NCBI GenBank assembly: GCA_022824765.1
Contig: JAJDZG010000083.1
Coordinates: 1 to 54,303, forward strand
Source of the DNA: Dehalococcoidia bacterium
GTDB taxonomy: Bacteria; Chloroflexota; Dehalococcoidia; Bin125
Length of the DNA stretch: 54,303 nt
Direction of reading: 5' to 3'
In this document: one piece after another, positions 15,283 to 24,071 of the stretch
Numbering within the stretch: the stretch's first letter is position 1
How the letters are laid out: each line of letters opens with the position of its first letter
Program-made: the position numbers and the translations under genes
Notes under the pieces: model-generated
The model's database searches: none
What the model was told of the DNA's origin: nothing
The model's input: only the letters and a program-made list of their open reading frames with translations

Positions 15283-16449
15283 ATGGAGTATCGATTCAGC
15301 GACAAAGCCCGCGCGTTTGAGTCCGAAGTGAACGACTTCCTCGACAGCGAGTGGACGCCGGAGTTGCGCGCGACCATCGGCGATCCCAACACCGACACGA
15401 TGACCCAAGAGCGGGGCTTTCGCAGACTCCTGGCGGATCGCGGCTGGCTCACCATGTCATGGCCGGCCGAGTACGGCGGGCAGGAACGCTCGCTGGAAGA
15501 GCAGTACCTGTTCTGGGAAGCGATGAACTACGCGGGTGCGCCGCAAGCCACCGTGGCGACGCAGCAAGTGGGGCCGACCTTGATGCGCTTTGGCACCGAG
15601 GAGCAGCAGGAACGCTTCCTGCCGCCCATCGCGCGCGGTGAAGTCGAGTTTGCCTTGGGCTACACGGAGCCCGACGCGGGCTCCGACCTCGCCTCGCTGC
15701 AGTTGCGAGCGATCAAGGATGGCGACGACTACATCCTCAACGGCATCAAGCGGTTCACATCCGGTGCTCACCGCAGCGAGTACGTCTGGCTGGCGACACG
15801 GACCGATCCCGACGCGCCCAAGCACCGCGGCGTATCGATGATGCTGGTCGACATGCAGTCACCCGGCATCACCGTCAAGCCGCTCTGGACGATGGCCGGC
15901 TATCGCACGAACGAGGTCTACTTTGAGGACGTGCGCGTGCCCACCAACGTGCTCGTCGGCGAAGAAAACCGCGGTTGGTACTACGCCGCGCACGCGCTCG
16001 ACCGCGAACGCATCTCCATCTTCACCGTGTCGTCTGTCCGCGCCGTCTACGACCGCCTGTTCGATTGGGCCTCGTCGGAGACGCCCATGGGCCGCCCCAT
16101 CGACGACGCAGGTATTCGCGGAACGTTTGCGGACTTCAAGGTCCAGCTGGAGGTGCTCCAGCACCTGTCCTACCGCATCCTCGACATGCTGAAGCGCGAC
16201 GAATCGCCAAACCACGAAGCGAGCCAGGTCAAGATCTTCTCGACCGAAATGATGCAGCGCCTGCAGAACTTCTCGCTGCACGCCATGGGCCTCTATGGGC
16301 AGCTGAATAGCAACGATCAGCGCGCGCCGATCGGTGGATCCGCCGAGAACGGGTACCTGGCAGCGGTCATGCCCACCTTCGGCGCCGGCGGCAATGAACT
16401 GCAGCGCAACATCATCGCCCAGCGAGGCTTCGGCTTCCCCCGCGCCTAA
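15283..16449 (+). CDS. Acyl-CoA dehydrogenase
   Basis: FAD enzyme that introduces an alpha-beta double bond in acyl-CoA thioesters. The 388-residue length is normal. Visible blocks: N-terminal helical domain with MSWPAEYGGQERS, the FAD/substrate block FALGYTEPDAGSDLASLQLRA, and ILNGIKRFTSGAHRSEYVW. The C-terminus GAGGNELQRNIIAQRGFGFPR is typical of the actinobacterial/FadE-like branch. A Glu appears in that end block, but I cannot assign the catalytic base with certainty. The start has AGAG about 10 nt upstream. It converges with cofC, leaving 3 nt between the stops. The chain-length preference is unknown. Confidence 0.92.
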   Translation: MEYRFSDKARAFESEVNDFLDSEWTPELRATIGDPNTDTMTQERGFRRLLADRGWLTMSWPAEYGGQERSLEEQYLFWEAMNYAGAPQATVATQQVGPTLMRFGTEEQQERFLPPIARGEVEFALGYTEPDAGSDLASLQLRAIKDGDDYILNGIKRFTSGAHRSEYVWLATRTDPDAPKHRGVSMMLVDMQSPGITVKPLWTMAGYRTNEVYFEDVRVPTNVLVGEENRGWYYAAHALDRERISIFTVSSVRAVYDRLFDWASSETPMGRPIDDAGIRGTFADFKVQLEVLQHLSYRILDMLKRDESPNHEASQVKIFSTEMMQRLQNFSLHAMGLYGQLNSNDQRAPIGGSAENGYLAAVMPTFGAGGNELQRNIIAQRGFGFPRA

Positions 16450-16452
16450 CGA

Positions 16453-17130
16453 CTAACCGTCGGAACCGCGCGACGCCAACCAGCGGCGAGTGTTCGGCGC
16501 GATCTCCGCCGGCAGTTGGGGCAGCACCTGTTCCAGCCAGCGCAAGTCGGCCGGCGTGTCGAGGTCGAAGGCCCAGACATCGATCTGCGCCTCCCGGAAT
16601 GGCACCCCGGCCTCTCCCGCCGCCGCGGCCGACTGGGCATGCGCTCGAGCGGAAGACGGTCCGAACTGCGGCGCGATCACCTCAGGCGGGCGCAGCAGCA
16701 ACCCGTTCGTCCCGCCATTGTGCGCCGGCGCGACGACCACAGACGCTCCGACCGGCGCGGAGGCGACCAGCACGTCAACCGAATCGGGCGTGATCAGCGG
16801 GACATCGGCCGGGACAATCAGCAGCGCATCCGCACCCGAAAACTCGGACTGCGCGAAGGCCACCGCTCGGTTGTAGCCAAGTCTCAGCCCGGTTTGGTCG
16901 AGGAAGTCGACGCCGAGACGGGCGGCCTCAACCGCCGCCGCGGCATCGCGCGACGCAATCACGACGCGGTCCACCAGCTCGGCCGATGTCAGGGCGTCGA
17001 CCACGTCGTCCAGCATCGCGCGGACCAACGCGTTGCGATCATCCACGTCGAGCAGCGCCGCCAACCGCCGTTTGCCCGCGGGCAAGCCGCGGACCGGCAC
17101 CACAGCGATCAACCCACCCTCAGACGCCAT
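16453..17130 (-). CDS. cofC: 2-phospho-L-lactate (or PEP) guanylyltransferase, F420 biosynthesis
   Basis: Nucleotidyltransferase that activates 2-phospholactate or phosphoenolpyruvate with GTP for coenzyme F420 side-chain assembly (CofC/FbiD). The 225-residue product starts ASEGGLIAVVPVRGLPAGKRRLA, the NTP-binding N-terminus, and has ALLIVPADVPLITPDSV (the metal-binding PxDxP region) and HNGGTNGLLLRPP. The ATG at 17130 sits inside the 3' end of cofD (11-bp overlap), showing tight coupling. An upstream start at 17160 is possible but would deepen the overlap. Partner genes cofG/H and cofE/fbiB are not in the window. Confidence 0.9.
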   Translation of the reverse strand: MASEGGLIAVVPVRGLPAGKRRLAALLDVDDRNALVRAMLDDVVDALTSAELVDRVVIASRDAAAAVEAARLGVDFLDQTGLRLGYNRAVAFAQSEFSGADALLIVPADVPLITPDSVDVLVASAPVGASVVVAPAHNGGTNGLLLRPPEVIAPQFGPSSARAHAQSAAAAGEAGVPFREAQIDVWAFDLDTPADLRWLEQVLPQLPAEIAPNTRRWLASRGSDG

Positions 17131-18061
17131 GTCCGGCCGCCTCCAGCACTCCGCGCGCAAGCGCCGTCTTGGCGGCCGCGTCGACCATCAAGGTCGGCAG
17201 CACGACGACGCCCAGGCCAGTCTCCGCTGCAATCTCACCGGCCAACGCGGCATCGGCCTGATCAATCACGAACGTGTCGGCGACATCGGCGTAGAGTCTG
17301 GCCACGCCGAGCGCTGACACGTCGTGCCCCAGTGAGGCCATGATCTCCGCCGCCGGACCCTTCACGGCCTGGCCGCCGATGATCGGGCTGACCGCGACGA
17401 CCGGCGCACGAGCCTTGATCACCGTCTCCCGCATCGTTCGCACGCTCAGGATTGGCTCGATACTCAGAAACGGGTTGGACGGCGCGATCACAATCACCTC
17501 AGCCTCAAGCAGCGCGAGGATCGCTCTCGGCAATGGCTGCGCGGTCTCGATGCCGTCGAATCGGAGCGATCGCACGCTGTCGGACGCGCGGCGGCGCACA
17601 AAGTAGTTCTGAAAGGAGAACTCCCCCGCGTCGGTGTTGACCAACGTGCGCAAGCGGTCGTCGGTCGCGGGCAAGATGTTCAGTTCCAGACCAGCGCCTC
17701 TGACCAGATCACGAGTGATCGTGGACAGCGGATTGCCCTCCTCCAGCCAGTGAGTACGGAAGAGGTGCGTGGCCAGATCGAGGTCGCCGATCATGAACCA
17801 GTCCGGCCCGCCAAGATCGGAGAGGCGGTCGAGCGTCCGCCGCGATTCACCGCGCAGCCCCCAGCCCGTCTCGGGGTTGACCATGTCGGCGAGCGTGTAG
17901 ATGACCGTGTCGATGTCGGGCGAGATGTGCAGTCCCGCCCACTCCATGTCATCGCCGACGTTGACGATGGCCGTGACGTCTCGCGGCGGCAGCACGCGGA
18001 CGAGTCCGTCCAGGAATCGTGCAGCTCCGACGCCGCCGGCGAGCACCGCTGCGCGCGTCAT
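17120..18061 (-). CDS. cofD: 2-phospho-L-lactate transferase, F420 biosynthesis
   Basis: Transfers the phospholactyl or enolpyruvyl-phosphate moiety from the CofC product to Fo, forming F420-0 or dehydro-F420-0 (CofD/FbiA). It is 313 residues, normal for the family. The N-terminus AAVLAGGVGAARFLDGL and the blocks IVNVGDD, SPDIDTVIYTLAD, GLRGESRRT and IAPSNPFLSIEPIL are characteristic. It is followed by cofC with an 11-bp overlap and preceded by a small unknown gene whose stop overlaps the cofD ATG (ATGA). The organism therefore probably makes F420, and the PPOX-fold protein at 49563 is one possible user. Confidence 0.93.
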   Translation of the reverse strand: MTRAAVLAGGVGAARFLDGLVRVLPPRDVTAIVNVGDDMEWAGLHISPDIDTVIYTLADMVNPETGWGLRGESRRTLDRLSDLGGPDWFMIGDLDLATHLFRTHWLEEGNPLSTITRDLVRGAGLELNILPATDDRLRTLVNTDAGEFSFQNYFVRRRASDSVRSLRFDGIETAQPLPRAILALLEAEVIVIAPSNPFLSIEPILSVRTMRETVIKARAPVVAVSPIIGGQAVKGPAAEIMASLGHDVSALGVARLYADVADTFVIDQADAALAGEIAAETGLGVVVLPTLMVDAAAKTALARGVLEAAGHGV

Positions 18062-18429
18062 CCGGCCGCCTCGTTGTTGATCCGCAGCGTCAGCTGGACA
18101 TCGCCATCGTCAACCTGCAACAGCTCAAGCTCCGCGCGATCGCTGCGCAGAGTCAGTTCCAGCAGGTCACCCGCTCGTTCATCCGCCCGTTCATCCGCCA
18201 ACGCATCGCCAGACGGTTCAAAGGAAATCACGTCGAAGGCCTCTCCGTGCTCGAAATTCAGCTCTGATTCGGCCACAACGCCATCGCGGTCGACGACCAG
18301 CCGCAGGGCGATGCTGATCGACTCGGCCGCCTGCTCGCCGACCAGTTCGATGTGGCGGCTGCCGTCCAGCTGCCGCTCGTCCTCGACAATCTCGGCGATC
18401 AGCGTCAGGGGCGCAGTCTCGTGTTGCAC
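18058..18429 (-). CDS. Unknown small acidic protein coupled to cofD
   Basis: The frame ends with TGA overlapping the cofD ATG (ATGA), which favours a real coupled gene. With the GTG start at 18429 it encodes 123 residues, acidic and rich in beta-type alternation (LTLIAEIVEDERQLDG, VELTL-like repeats near the end). No Cys clusters, membrane segment or signal peptide is seen. The frame stays open to 18543, but a start there would overlap the divergent PHP gene. I do not recognise the family. Position suggests a role with F420 or simple co-transcription. It could also be an overprinted open frame. Confidence 0.5.
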   Translation of the reverse strand: MQHETAPLTLIAEIVEDERQLDGSRHIELVGEQAAESISIALRLVVDRDGVVAESELNFEHGEAFDVISFEPSGDALADERADERAGDLLELTLRSDRAELELLQVDDGDVQLTLRINNEAAG

Positions 18430-18507
18430 GTGAGGATCGTACAACCGACCGCGCACACGCTGGGTCAGTGGTTGACCGACTCGCGCGCGCACGTGAACCT
18501 TGCCCTG

Positions 18508-19101
18508 ATGCTGATTGACATGCACACGCACACGTCGGTGCACTCCACCGACAGCAACCTGCTCCCGCTGGACTCGCTAGCCCGAGCGATCTCGCGCGGC
18601 CTCGACGGTGTCGTGCTGACGGAGCATGATGTGGTCTGGCCGCGTCACTTGGCGGAGCAGCTATCGGAAGAAGCGGGCATCGTCGTCATCCCTGGTGTGG
18701 AAGTGACCACAGAGTTGGGACACGTGCTGGTCTATGGGATCAAATCGCTGGTCCCCCGCATCACCGACGCGAAGCGCTTGCGCAAGTTCTGCGACGACCA
18801 GGAAGCGCTGATGTTTCTGGCCCATCCCGCGCGCGATCCCGGACTGCGCGTGCCAAAGGACGCGATGCAGCTGTTCGACGGCGTCGAAGGCCTGAACGGA
18901 TGCGACGGTCCGCTCCAGAACATGAGCGCACGCTCGCGCGGTCGGACGCGTCCGCTACCACCGATCGGCGGCAGCGATTCTCACGCGTTGCACGAGGTCG
19001 GCACCGCCGCGACCGAATTCGACGCCGACATCCGCAACTTGGCCGACTTGATGGCTGCCCTGCGCAGCGGCGACTACCAGCTCAAGGAGATCGATCCCTG
19101 A
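18508..19101 (+). CDS. PHP-domain metal-dependent phosphoesterase
   Basis: 197 residues starting MLIDMHTHTSVHSTDS, with the first metal-binding HxH at the very N-terminus as expected for PHP domains. Further ligands are the Glu/His of VLTEHDVVWP, EVTTELGHVLVYG, LAHPARDPG and the C-terminal GGSDSHALHEVG. Small standalone PHP proteins hydrolyse phosphoesters such as nucleotides or tRNA/RNA ends; the substrate here is unknown. The ATG at 18508 is chosen because it places the motif at the N-terminus, and the frame is open further upstream. It diverges from the cofDC group. Confidence 0.85.
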   Translation: MLIDMHTHTSVHSTDSNLLPLDSLARAISRGLDGVVLTEHDVVWPRHLAEQLSEEAGIVVIPGVEVTTELGHVLVYGIKSLVPRITDAKRLRKFCDDQEALMFLAHPARDPGLRVPKDAMQLFDGVEGLNGCDGPLQNMSARSRGRTRPLPPIGGSDSHALHEVGTAATEFDADIRNLADLMAALRSGDYQLKEIDP

Positions 19102-19150
19102 GCGGCGAGTCTGCGATTACGCTCATCACAGGAGAGCCGAGGCACTGCGC

Positions 19151-19855
19151 GTGGGCCGATTCGAGCCATTGCCAACCGACCCGTATGAACATCCGCCGGG
19201 TGAGCGGCGCTTTGGGGCGATCTGCGCGGCCTGCCGCGGCGACACCCGCCTGGGCACTCGCTTCTGCACCAACTGCAGCGCGCTGCGCGAAGACGCCGAG
19301 CGCGGACACACCGTCCGCTATGCGGCCTCCAAGTGGATGCGCCTGTTTGCCCGCCTGGCCGACGTTCTGCTGATCGCAGCCATCGGCATGACCGTCTTCT
19401 TGCTGCTCGACGCCGCAGGCGCCATCGACATCGACCTGTCCGACTGGAGCAACCAGGAGCTGAACGATCTCAACGTCAGCACGCTGATCGCGACGGGCAT
19501 CTGGTTCCTCTGGTTCGCCCTCGTCGCGCCGCGCGGACAGACACCGGGCAAACAGCTGCTGCGCATGCGGATCATCATGGCCGACGGCTCTGACGCGCCG
19601 ACATCGCTCAACTGGATGCGCGAAGGACTGTTTCAGTTCTTCGCGGTGGTCCCATCGCTGGTCGCTGAGCCCATTATGTCTCCAGCCGAATGGCTGGCCG
19701 CCATCGTCAGCCTCGCCCCGTTTGTGATGCTGCTCGATGCCGCGTTCATCTTCGCCGGCTCGGACAAGCAGACGGTGCATGACCGAATCTTCCGCACGCT
19801 AGTCGTGCGCATTCAGCGTGTGCCCCAGCACAGCGCCGAGCTGCGCGCCCTATGA
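19151..19855 (+). CDS. Zinc-ribbon RDD-family membrane protein (copy 1 of 3)
   Basis: 234 residues. A cytoplasmic zinc ribbon with Cys at 25, 28, 39 and 42 precedes an RDD domain that begins SKWMRLFARLADVLLIAAIG (the Arg/Asp/Asp-type helix). The second membrane helix is followed by the conserved turn RGQTPGKQLLRMRI, and the end is KQTVHDRIFRTLVV. Both motifs are standard for RDD proteins, whose function is poorly known (some are linked to Na+/H+ exchange). GTG start at 19151. The stop overlaps the next start. First of three tandem paralogues of the same architecture. Confidence 0.8.
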   Translation: MGRFEPLPTDPYEHPPGERRFGAICAACRGDTRLGTRFCTNCSALREDAERGHTVRYAASKWMRLFARLADVLLIAAIGMTVFLLLDAAGAIDIDLSDWSNQELNDLNVSTLIATGIWFLWFALVAPRGQTPGKQLLRMRIIMADGSDAPTSLNWMREGLFQFFAVVPSLVAEPIMSPAEWLAAIVSLAPFVMLLDAAFIFAGSDKQTVHDRIFRTLVVRIQRVPQHSAELRAL

Positions 19856-20409
19856 CCGCGACCGACCGTCGGACCCGCATCTATGTGCTCGAATGCCGGG
19901 TCTGCGCAAAGCCATCGGGCGCCGGACGCTACTTCTGCGCCAGCTGCGGGATTCTCAACACGGCAGACGCCAAACCAGCCGACGCGGCCTATGCCGCCTC
20001 GCCGCGATCTCGGCTGGCGGCCTTTCTGCTCGACTATCTGATCATCTGGCTGACTGCCGGAGTCGGTTGGCTGCTCTGGCTCGCGATCGTCGCGCGTCGC
20101 GGCCAATCGCCCGGCAAAGCATTGCTCGGTCTGCGAGTCACCGACCGAACGGGGCGCGCCGCATCCGCCCGCCTCGTCTGGCTCCGAGAGTTTGGTTGGG
20201 ACGCGGCGGTCGGAACGCTGCTGCTTGTCGTATTGCTGCTGCTGGGCGCCGTCGCTCACTCGCTCGGTGACTTGCTCGAGCTCTGGTTCTGGCTGACGGT
20301 CTTGTTCTGGCTAGTCTCCTTCGGCGACGCCGCGCGTCTGCTGCGCGACGCCGATCGCCAATCCTGGCATGATCGCGCGCTCGGCACCCTCGTGGTCGGC
20401 GGGCGATGA
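19852..20409 (+). CDS. Zinc-ribbon RDD-family membrane protein (copy 2 of 3)
   Basis: 185 residues, the shortest of the trio. Zinc ribbon Cys at 15, 18, 29 and 32, then SRLAAFLLDYLIIWLTAG (RDD helix 1), the turn RRGQSPGKALLGLRV, a leucine-rich membrane segment and the ending RQSWHDRALGTLVVGG. Overlaps the stop of copy 1 by ATGA. Same architecture as its neighbours but low residue identity, so the duplication is probably old. Confidence 0.8.
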   Translation: MTATDRRTRIYVLECRVCAKPSGAGRYFCASCGILNTADAKPADAAYAASPRSRLAAFLLDYLIIWLTAGVGWLLWLAIVARRGQSPGKALLGLRVTDRTGRAASARLVWLREFGWDAAVGTLLLVVLLLLGAVAHSLGDLLELWFWLTVLFWLVSFGDAARLLRDADRQSWHDRALGTLVVGGR

Positions 20410-20446
20410 TCAGGCAGAGCCACTAGCCTCGCCGCGGAGGTCTCGG

Positions 20447-21178
20447 ATGTCTGCCCGCCTGCCCTCGCTGCGGCGTGAATCATGTCCCGCATGCGGAGAG
20501 TATCCCGGCGTGGGCGTCTTCTGCAGCGAGTGCGGCGTGCTCATGTCGCATCCAGAATCAGGCGATTTCGCGGCGCCCTATCTGCGCCGTCTAGCCGCCG
20601 AACTGCTCGACTTGCTGCTCTTCCTGCTCCTGCCGCTCTGGCTCTTCTGGATGTGGCAGACATCGCGCGACGGACAGTCGCCCGCGAAGTCACTGCTCGA
20701 CCTGTACGTAATCGACGAGGCGGGCCAGCCCATCACACCGCAGCGAATGTGGGTGCGGGAGTTGGTGATCAAGCGGCTGGTGCTGGGCCTGGTCGGCTAC
20801 GCGTTCACGCTGCTCGGGCCGATCATCAACGCCGGCTGGATTCTGATGAACCCCGACCGCCAGTGCATCCACGACCGCGCCGTGGGAACGTTGGTCGTCG
20901 TTCGACGCGACGCGCCCACGCGTGCCGAGACTTTGCCTGAGCCGCAGGCAGCCGACTTCCAGATGCCGCCTCCCGCGCCGAGCGGCCCACGTCTGACACC
21001 ACCGATTCCTGCTCCAGCGCCAACGCGTGCGGTCGGCCACAACGTCGAAGCCGCGCCTCCATCAACACCAACGTCGCCGGAGCTGGAAGCACTCGAGTTG
21101 CAGCGAACCCATCTCTCGCAGACCGAGTATGAGCGCCGTCGACGGGCGCTGGTCCGTCAGCTCGAGGAGTCGAGCTGA
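20447..21178 (+). CDS. Zinc-ribbon RDD-family membrane protein with SHOCT-like tail (copy 3 of 3)
   Basis: 243 residues. Zinc ribbon Cys at 13, 16, 26 and 29, an RDD domain (RRLAAELLDLLLFLLLPL, then RDGQSPAKSLLDLYV and RQCIHDRAVGTLVVV), a Pro-rich linker of about 50 residues, and a C-terminal helix ELEALELQRTHLSQTEYERR that resembles the SHOCT oligomerisation motif. The start at 20447 follows GGAGG at about 20436. The Pro-rich linker and SHOCT tail are not in copies 1 and 2. Converges on nrdJ with a 16-nt gap. Confidence 0.8.
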   Translation: MSARLPSLRRESCPACGEYPGVGVFCSECGVLMSHPESGDFAAPYLRRLAAELLDLLLFLLLPLWLFWMWQTSRDGQSPAKSLLDLYVIDEAGQPITPQRMWVRELVIKRLVLGLVGYAFTLLGPIINAGWILMNPDRQCIHDRAVGTLVVVRRDAPTRAETLPEPQAADFQMPPPAPSGPRLTPPIPAPAPTRAVGHNVEAAPPSTPTSPELEALELQRTHLSQTEYERRRRALVRQLEESS

Positions 21179-21194
21179 CGGAGCAGGCGCACGA

Positions 21195-24071
21195 TCATCC
21201 GCAGCCCGTTGTCTCGCCGCAGTTGAGGCACTGGAAGCACGAGCCCGCGCGCACCATCAGCGAGCCGCACATCGCGCAAGCCGGTGCGTCGATCTGGCCC
21301 ATCCCCGCTTGACTGGACGTCGCAATGCTCACGCTGATCGGCGCAGGGCCAGCATCCTCGTCCGCGACGGCATCTTCATTGGGGCTCATCGGCATGCGGC
21401 CTTGCACCGCGACCGTGTCAGTGGAATCAGCTGGCAAGTAGCGCAGGCCCATCCAGCGGAAGATGTAATCGAGAATCGAGTCTGCCTGCGGGATATCAGA
21501 GTTACGTGTCCAGCCGCTCGGCTCGAATCGAGTGTGCGCGAACTTCTTGACCAGCGTCGACAGCGGCACGCCCGATTGCAGCGAGACCGACGTCAGCGCG
21601 GCGACCGCGTCCATCAGTCCCGAGACCACGGAGCCTTCCTTGGAGATGTACACGAACAGCTCGCCGGGGCTGCCGTCCTCGTACTCACCAATGGTCATAT
21701 AGCCCTCGTGATTGCCGATCGTGAACTTGTGCGTCACCGCGCCGCGCTCGTCCGGCAGACGGTGGCGTCGATACGCCGGCGGAGACAGGGCATCGTCGAT
21801 CTCGACAGGCGCGTCCGACGGCGACGACGGCCCAACAGACACAGCAGGCGCGTCAGCAGTCGCGGCATTGGCGTGTTGCGGTTCTGAGCTGCCGCGCGAT
21901 TGCAGCGGTTGCGATCGCTTGGAGTTGTCCCGGTAGATGGCGACCGCCTTGACGCCCAAACGCCATGCCTCGACATACGTGTCCATGATCTCTTCGACAG
22001 TCGTCTCCTCAGGCGCGTTCACCGTCTTGGAGATGGCGCCGGAGAGGAACGGCTGCAACGCGCCGAGCATGCGCACGTGGCCCAGCGGCGCGATGCTGCG
22101 CTCGCCGTGTTGCGGCGTCAAGGAACAGTCGAAGATCGGCAGATGCTCAGGCTTGAGGTCAACGGCGCCCTCGATCGTGCCGGTCTCCTCCAGGTACTGA
22201 TCGATGCGAACAATCTCGGCCTCCGTGTAGCCGAGTCGTCGAAGCGCGGCAGGCACCGTGCGGTTGACGAACTTCAGCAGCCCGCCGCCGGATAGGTTCT
22301 TGTGCTTGATCAATGACAGGTCAGGCTCAACACCCGTGGTGTCGCAGTCCATCATCAGGCCGATCGTGCCCGTCGGCGCCAGGACCGTCGCCTGGGCGTT
22401 GCGATAGCCGTGCTGCTCGCCAAGCTCGATCGCCTGGCGCCAGGCGTCGGCGGCAGCCAGGCTCACCGCGTCTGGCACACGGCTCAGACCATCGATGCGG
22501 CCCACCGCGTCCTGGTGCTTGCGCATCACCCGCAGAAATGACTTGCGATTAACTTCATACTGGTTGAACGGACCGATCCGCTCGGCCATGCGCGCCGACT
22601 GAGCGTAGGCCTCGCCGGTCATCAGCGCGGTCACCGCGGCCGCCAGCGCGCGACCGTCGACCGAGTCATAGGGCAGCCCGCGCGCCATCAGCAGCGCTCC
22701 CAGATTGGTGTAGCCCAGTCCGAGCGGGCGGAAGTCCTCAGAGTTCTCGCCAATCAGATCAGATGGGTAGGACGCGTTCGAGACCAGAATCTCCTGCGCG
22801 GTGAACATCACCCGGCAGGCGTGCCGATAGGACTCGACATCAAACTCGTGCGTCTCCAGATCGTAGAACTTGAGCAGGTTCAACGAGGCCAGGTTGCAGG
22901 CCGTGTCGTTCAGGAACATGTACTCGGAGCATGGGTTCGAGGCATAGATGCGATCCGTGCCCGCGCAGGTGTGCCAATCGTTGATGACGCTGTCGAACTG
23001 CATGCCCGGGTCGCCGCATTGGTGCGTCGCGGCGGCAATGGCCTTCAGGATCTCCCGCGCCGGCATCTGCTCGACGACCTCGCCCGTGACCACCGCGCGT
23101 GTCGACCACGGCGCATCCGCCACCACGGCCTGCATAAACTCATCCGTCACCCGCACCGAGTGGTTGGCGTTCTGGAACGAGACCGAAGAATACGCATCGC
23201 CGTTGACGCTGCCGTCGTAGCCAGCGTCAATCAACGCCCAGGCCTTGCGCTCCTCGTCCGCCTTGCAGTTGATGAAGTCGATCACATCCGGGTGGTCAGC
23301 ATCGAGAATGATCATTTTCGCCGCGCGACGCGTCTTCCCGCCCGACTTGATCACGTTGGCGAACGCGTCGTAGCCGTGCATGAAGGGGACGGGACCAGAA
23401 GCCTGTCCGCCGCCAGTCAGCGGTTCCCTGCTCGAGCGCAGCGTGGAGAGGTTGGATCCCGTCCCGCTGCCCCACTTGAACAGCATCGCCTCGCGCTTGG
23501 CGAGGTCCATGATCGACTCCATCGAGTCCTCAACCGAGTTGATGAAGCAGGCCGAACACTGCGGCAGCTCCTCGACGCCGACGTTGAACCAGACCGGCGA
23601 GTTGAACGACGCATACTGATTGATCAGCAGGAATCGAAGCTCGGACGAGAAGGCGGACACCGCCGCCTGATCGCCGAAGTAGCCGCCCTCCCGTCCCCAG
23701 CGGCTGATCGTGTCCACAACGCGGTCAACGAGCGTCTTCATCGACGTCTCCCGCAACGGTGTGTCCAGCGGGCCCCAGAAGTACCTCGAAGCCACGATGT
23801 TGACTGCGTTCTGCGACCAGAAGCTGGGCGCCTCGACGCCGGACTGTTCGAAAACGGCCTGGCCAGTGTCCGTCGCGATCGACGCGGTGCGCAGCGTCCA
23901 CTCAATCTGGTCGTAGACGTTCTCGCCAGGCCTGGTGAAATGACGCTCGATCAGCGGCTCGCTGACGACCCGCTCAGCAGGCAGCTCGAATGCGCGCTCA
24001 TCCTGCTCCGACTCGCTGGGGGCAACGGCGGAAACAACCTCAGCGTCATCGTGGTCGTCAATGCGAGTCAT
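21195..24071 (-). CDS. nrdJ: Vitamin B12-dependent ribonucleoside-diphosphate reductase, class II
   Basis: Adenosylcobalamin enzyme that reduces ribonucleotides to deoxyribonucleotides independently of oxygen. 958 residues, the long class II form. The active-site block NPCSEYMFLNDTACNLASLNL holds the Asn, Cys and Glu of the radical site; PTGTIGLMMDCDTTGVEP and GSGTGSNLSTLRSS are also conserved. The C-terminus CAMCGSLMVRAGSCFQCLNC is a Cys-rich zinc-ribbon tail expected to hold or relay the reducing thiols. ATG at 24071 is preceded by GGGAGCAGGAG. No class I or III reductase is in the window. Divergent from the MetE-like gene. Confidence 0.96.
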   Translation of the reverse strand: MTRIDDHDDAEVVSAVAPSESEQDERAFELPAERVVSEPLIERHFTRPGENVYDQIEWTLRTASIATDTGQAVFEQSGVEAPSFWSQNAVNIVASRYFWGPLDTPLRETSMKTLVDRVVDTISRWGREGGYFGDQAAVSAFSSELRFLLINQYASFNSPVWFNVGVEELPQCSACFINSVEDSMESIMDLAKREAMLFKWGSGTGSNLSTLRSSREPLTGGGQASGPVPFMHGYDAFANVIKSGGKTRRAAKMIILDADHPDVIDFINCKADEERKAWALIDAGYDGSVNGDAYSSVSFQNANHSVRVTDEFMQAVVADAPWSTRAVVTGEVVEQMPAREILKAIAAATHQCGDPGMQFDSVINDWHTCAGTDRIYASNPCSEYMFLNDTACNLASLNLLKFYDLETHEFDVESYRHACRVMFTAQEILVSNASYPSDLIGENSEDFRPLGLGYTNLGALLMARGLPYDSVDGRALAAAVTALMTGEAYAQSARMAERIGPFNQYEVNRKSFLRVMRKHQDAVGRIDGLSRVPDAVSLAAADAWRQAIELGEQHGYRNAQATVLAPTGTIGLMMDCDTTGVEPDLSLIKHKNLSGGGLLKFVNRTVPAALRRLGYTEAEIVRIDQYLEETGTIEGAVDLKPEHLPIFDCSLTPQHGERSIAPLGHVRMLGALQPFLSGAISKTVNAPEETTVEEIMDTYVEAWRLGVKAVAIYRDNSKRSQPLQSRGSSEPQHANAATADAPAVSVGPSSPSDAPVEIDDALSPPAYRRHRLPDERGAVTHKFTIGNHEGYMTIGEYEDGSPGELFVYISKEGSVVSGLMDAVAALTSVSLQSGVPLSTLVKKFAHTRFEPSGWTRNSDIPQADSILDYIFRWMGLRYLPADSTDTVAVQGRMPMSPNEDAVADEDAGPAPISVSIATSSQAGMGQIDAPACAMCGSLMVRAGSCFQCLNCGETTGCG

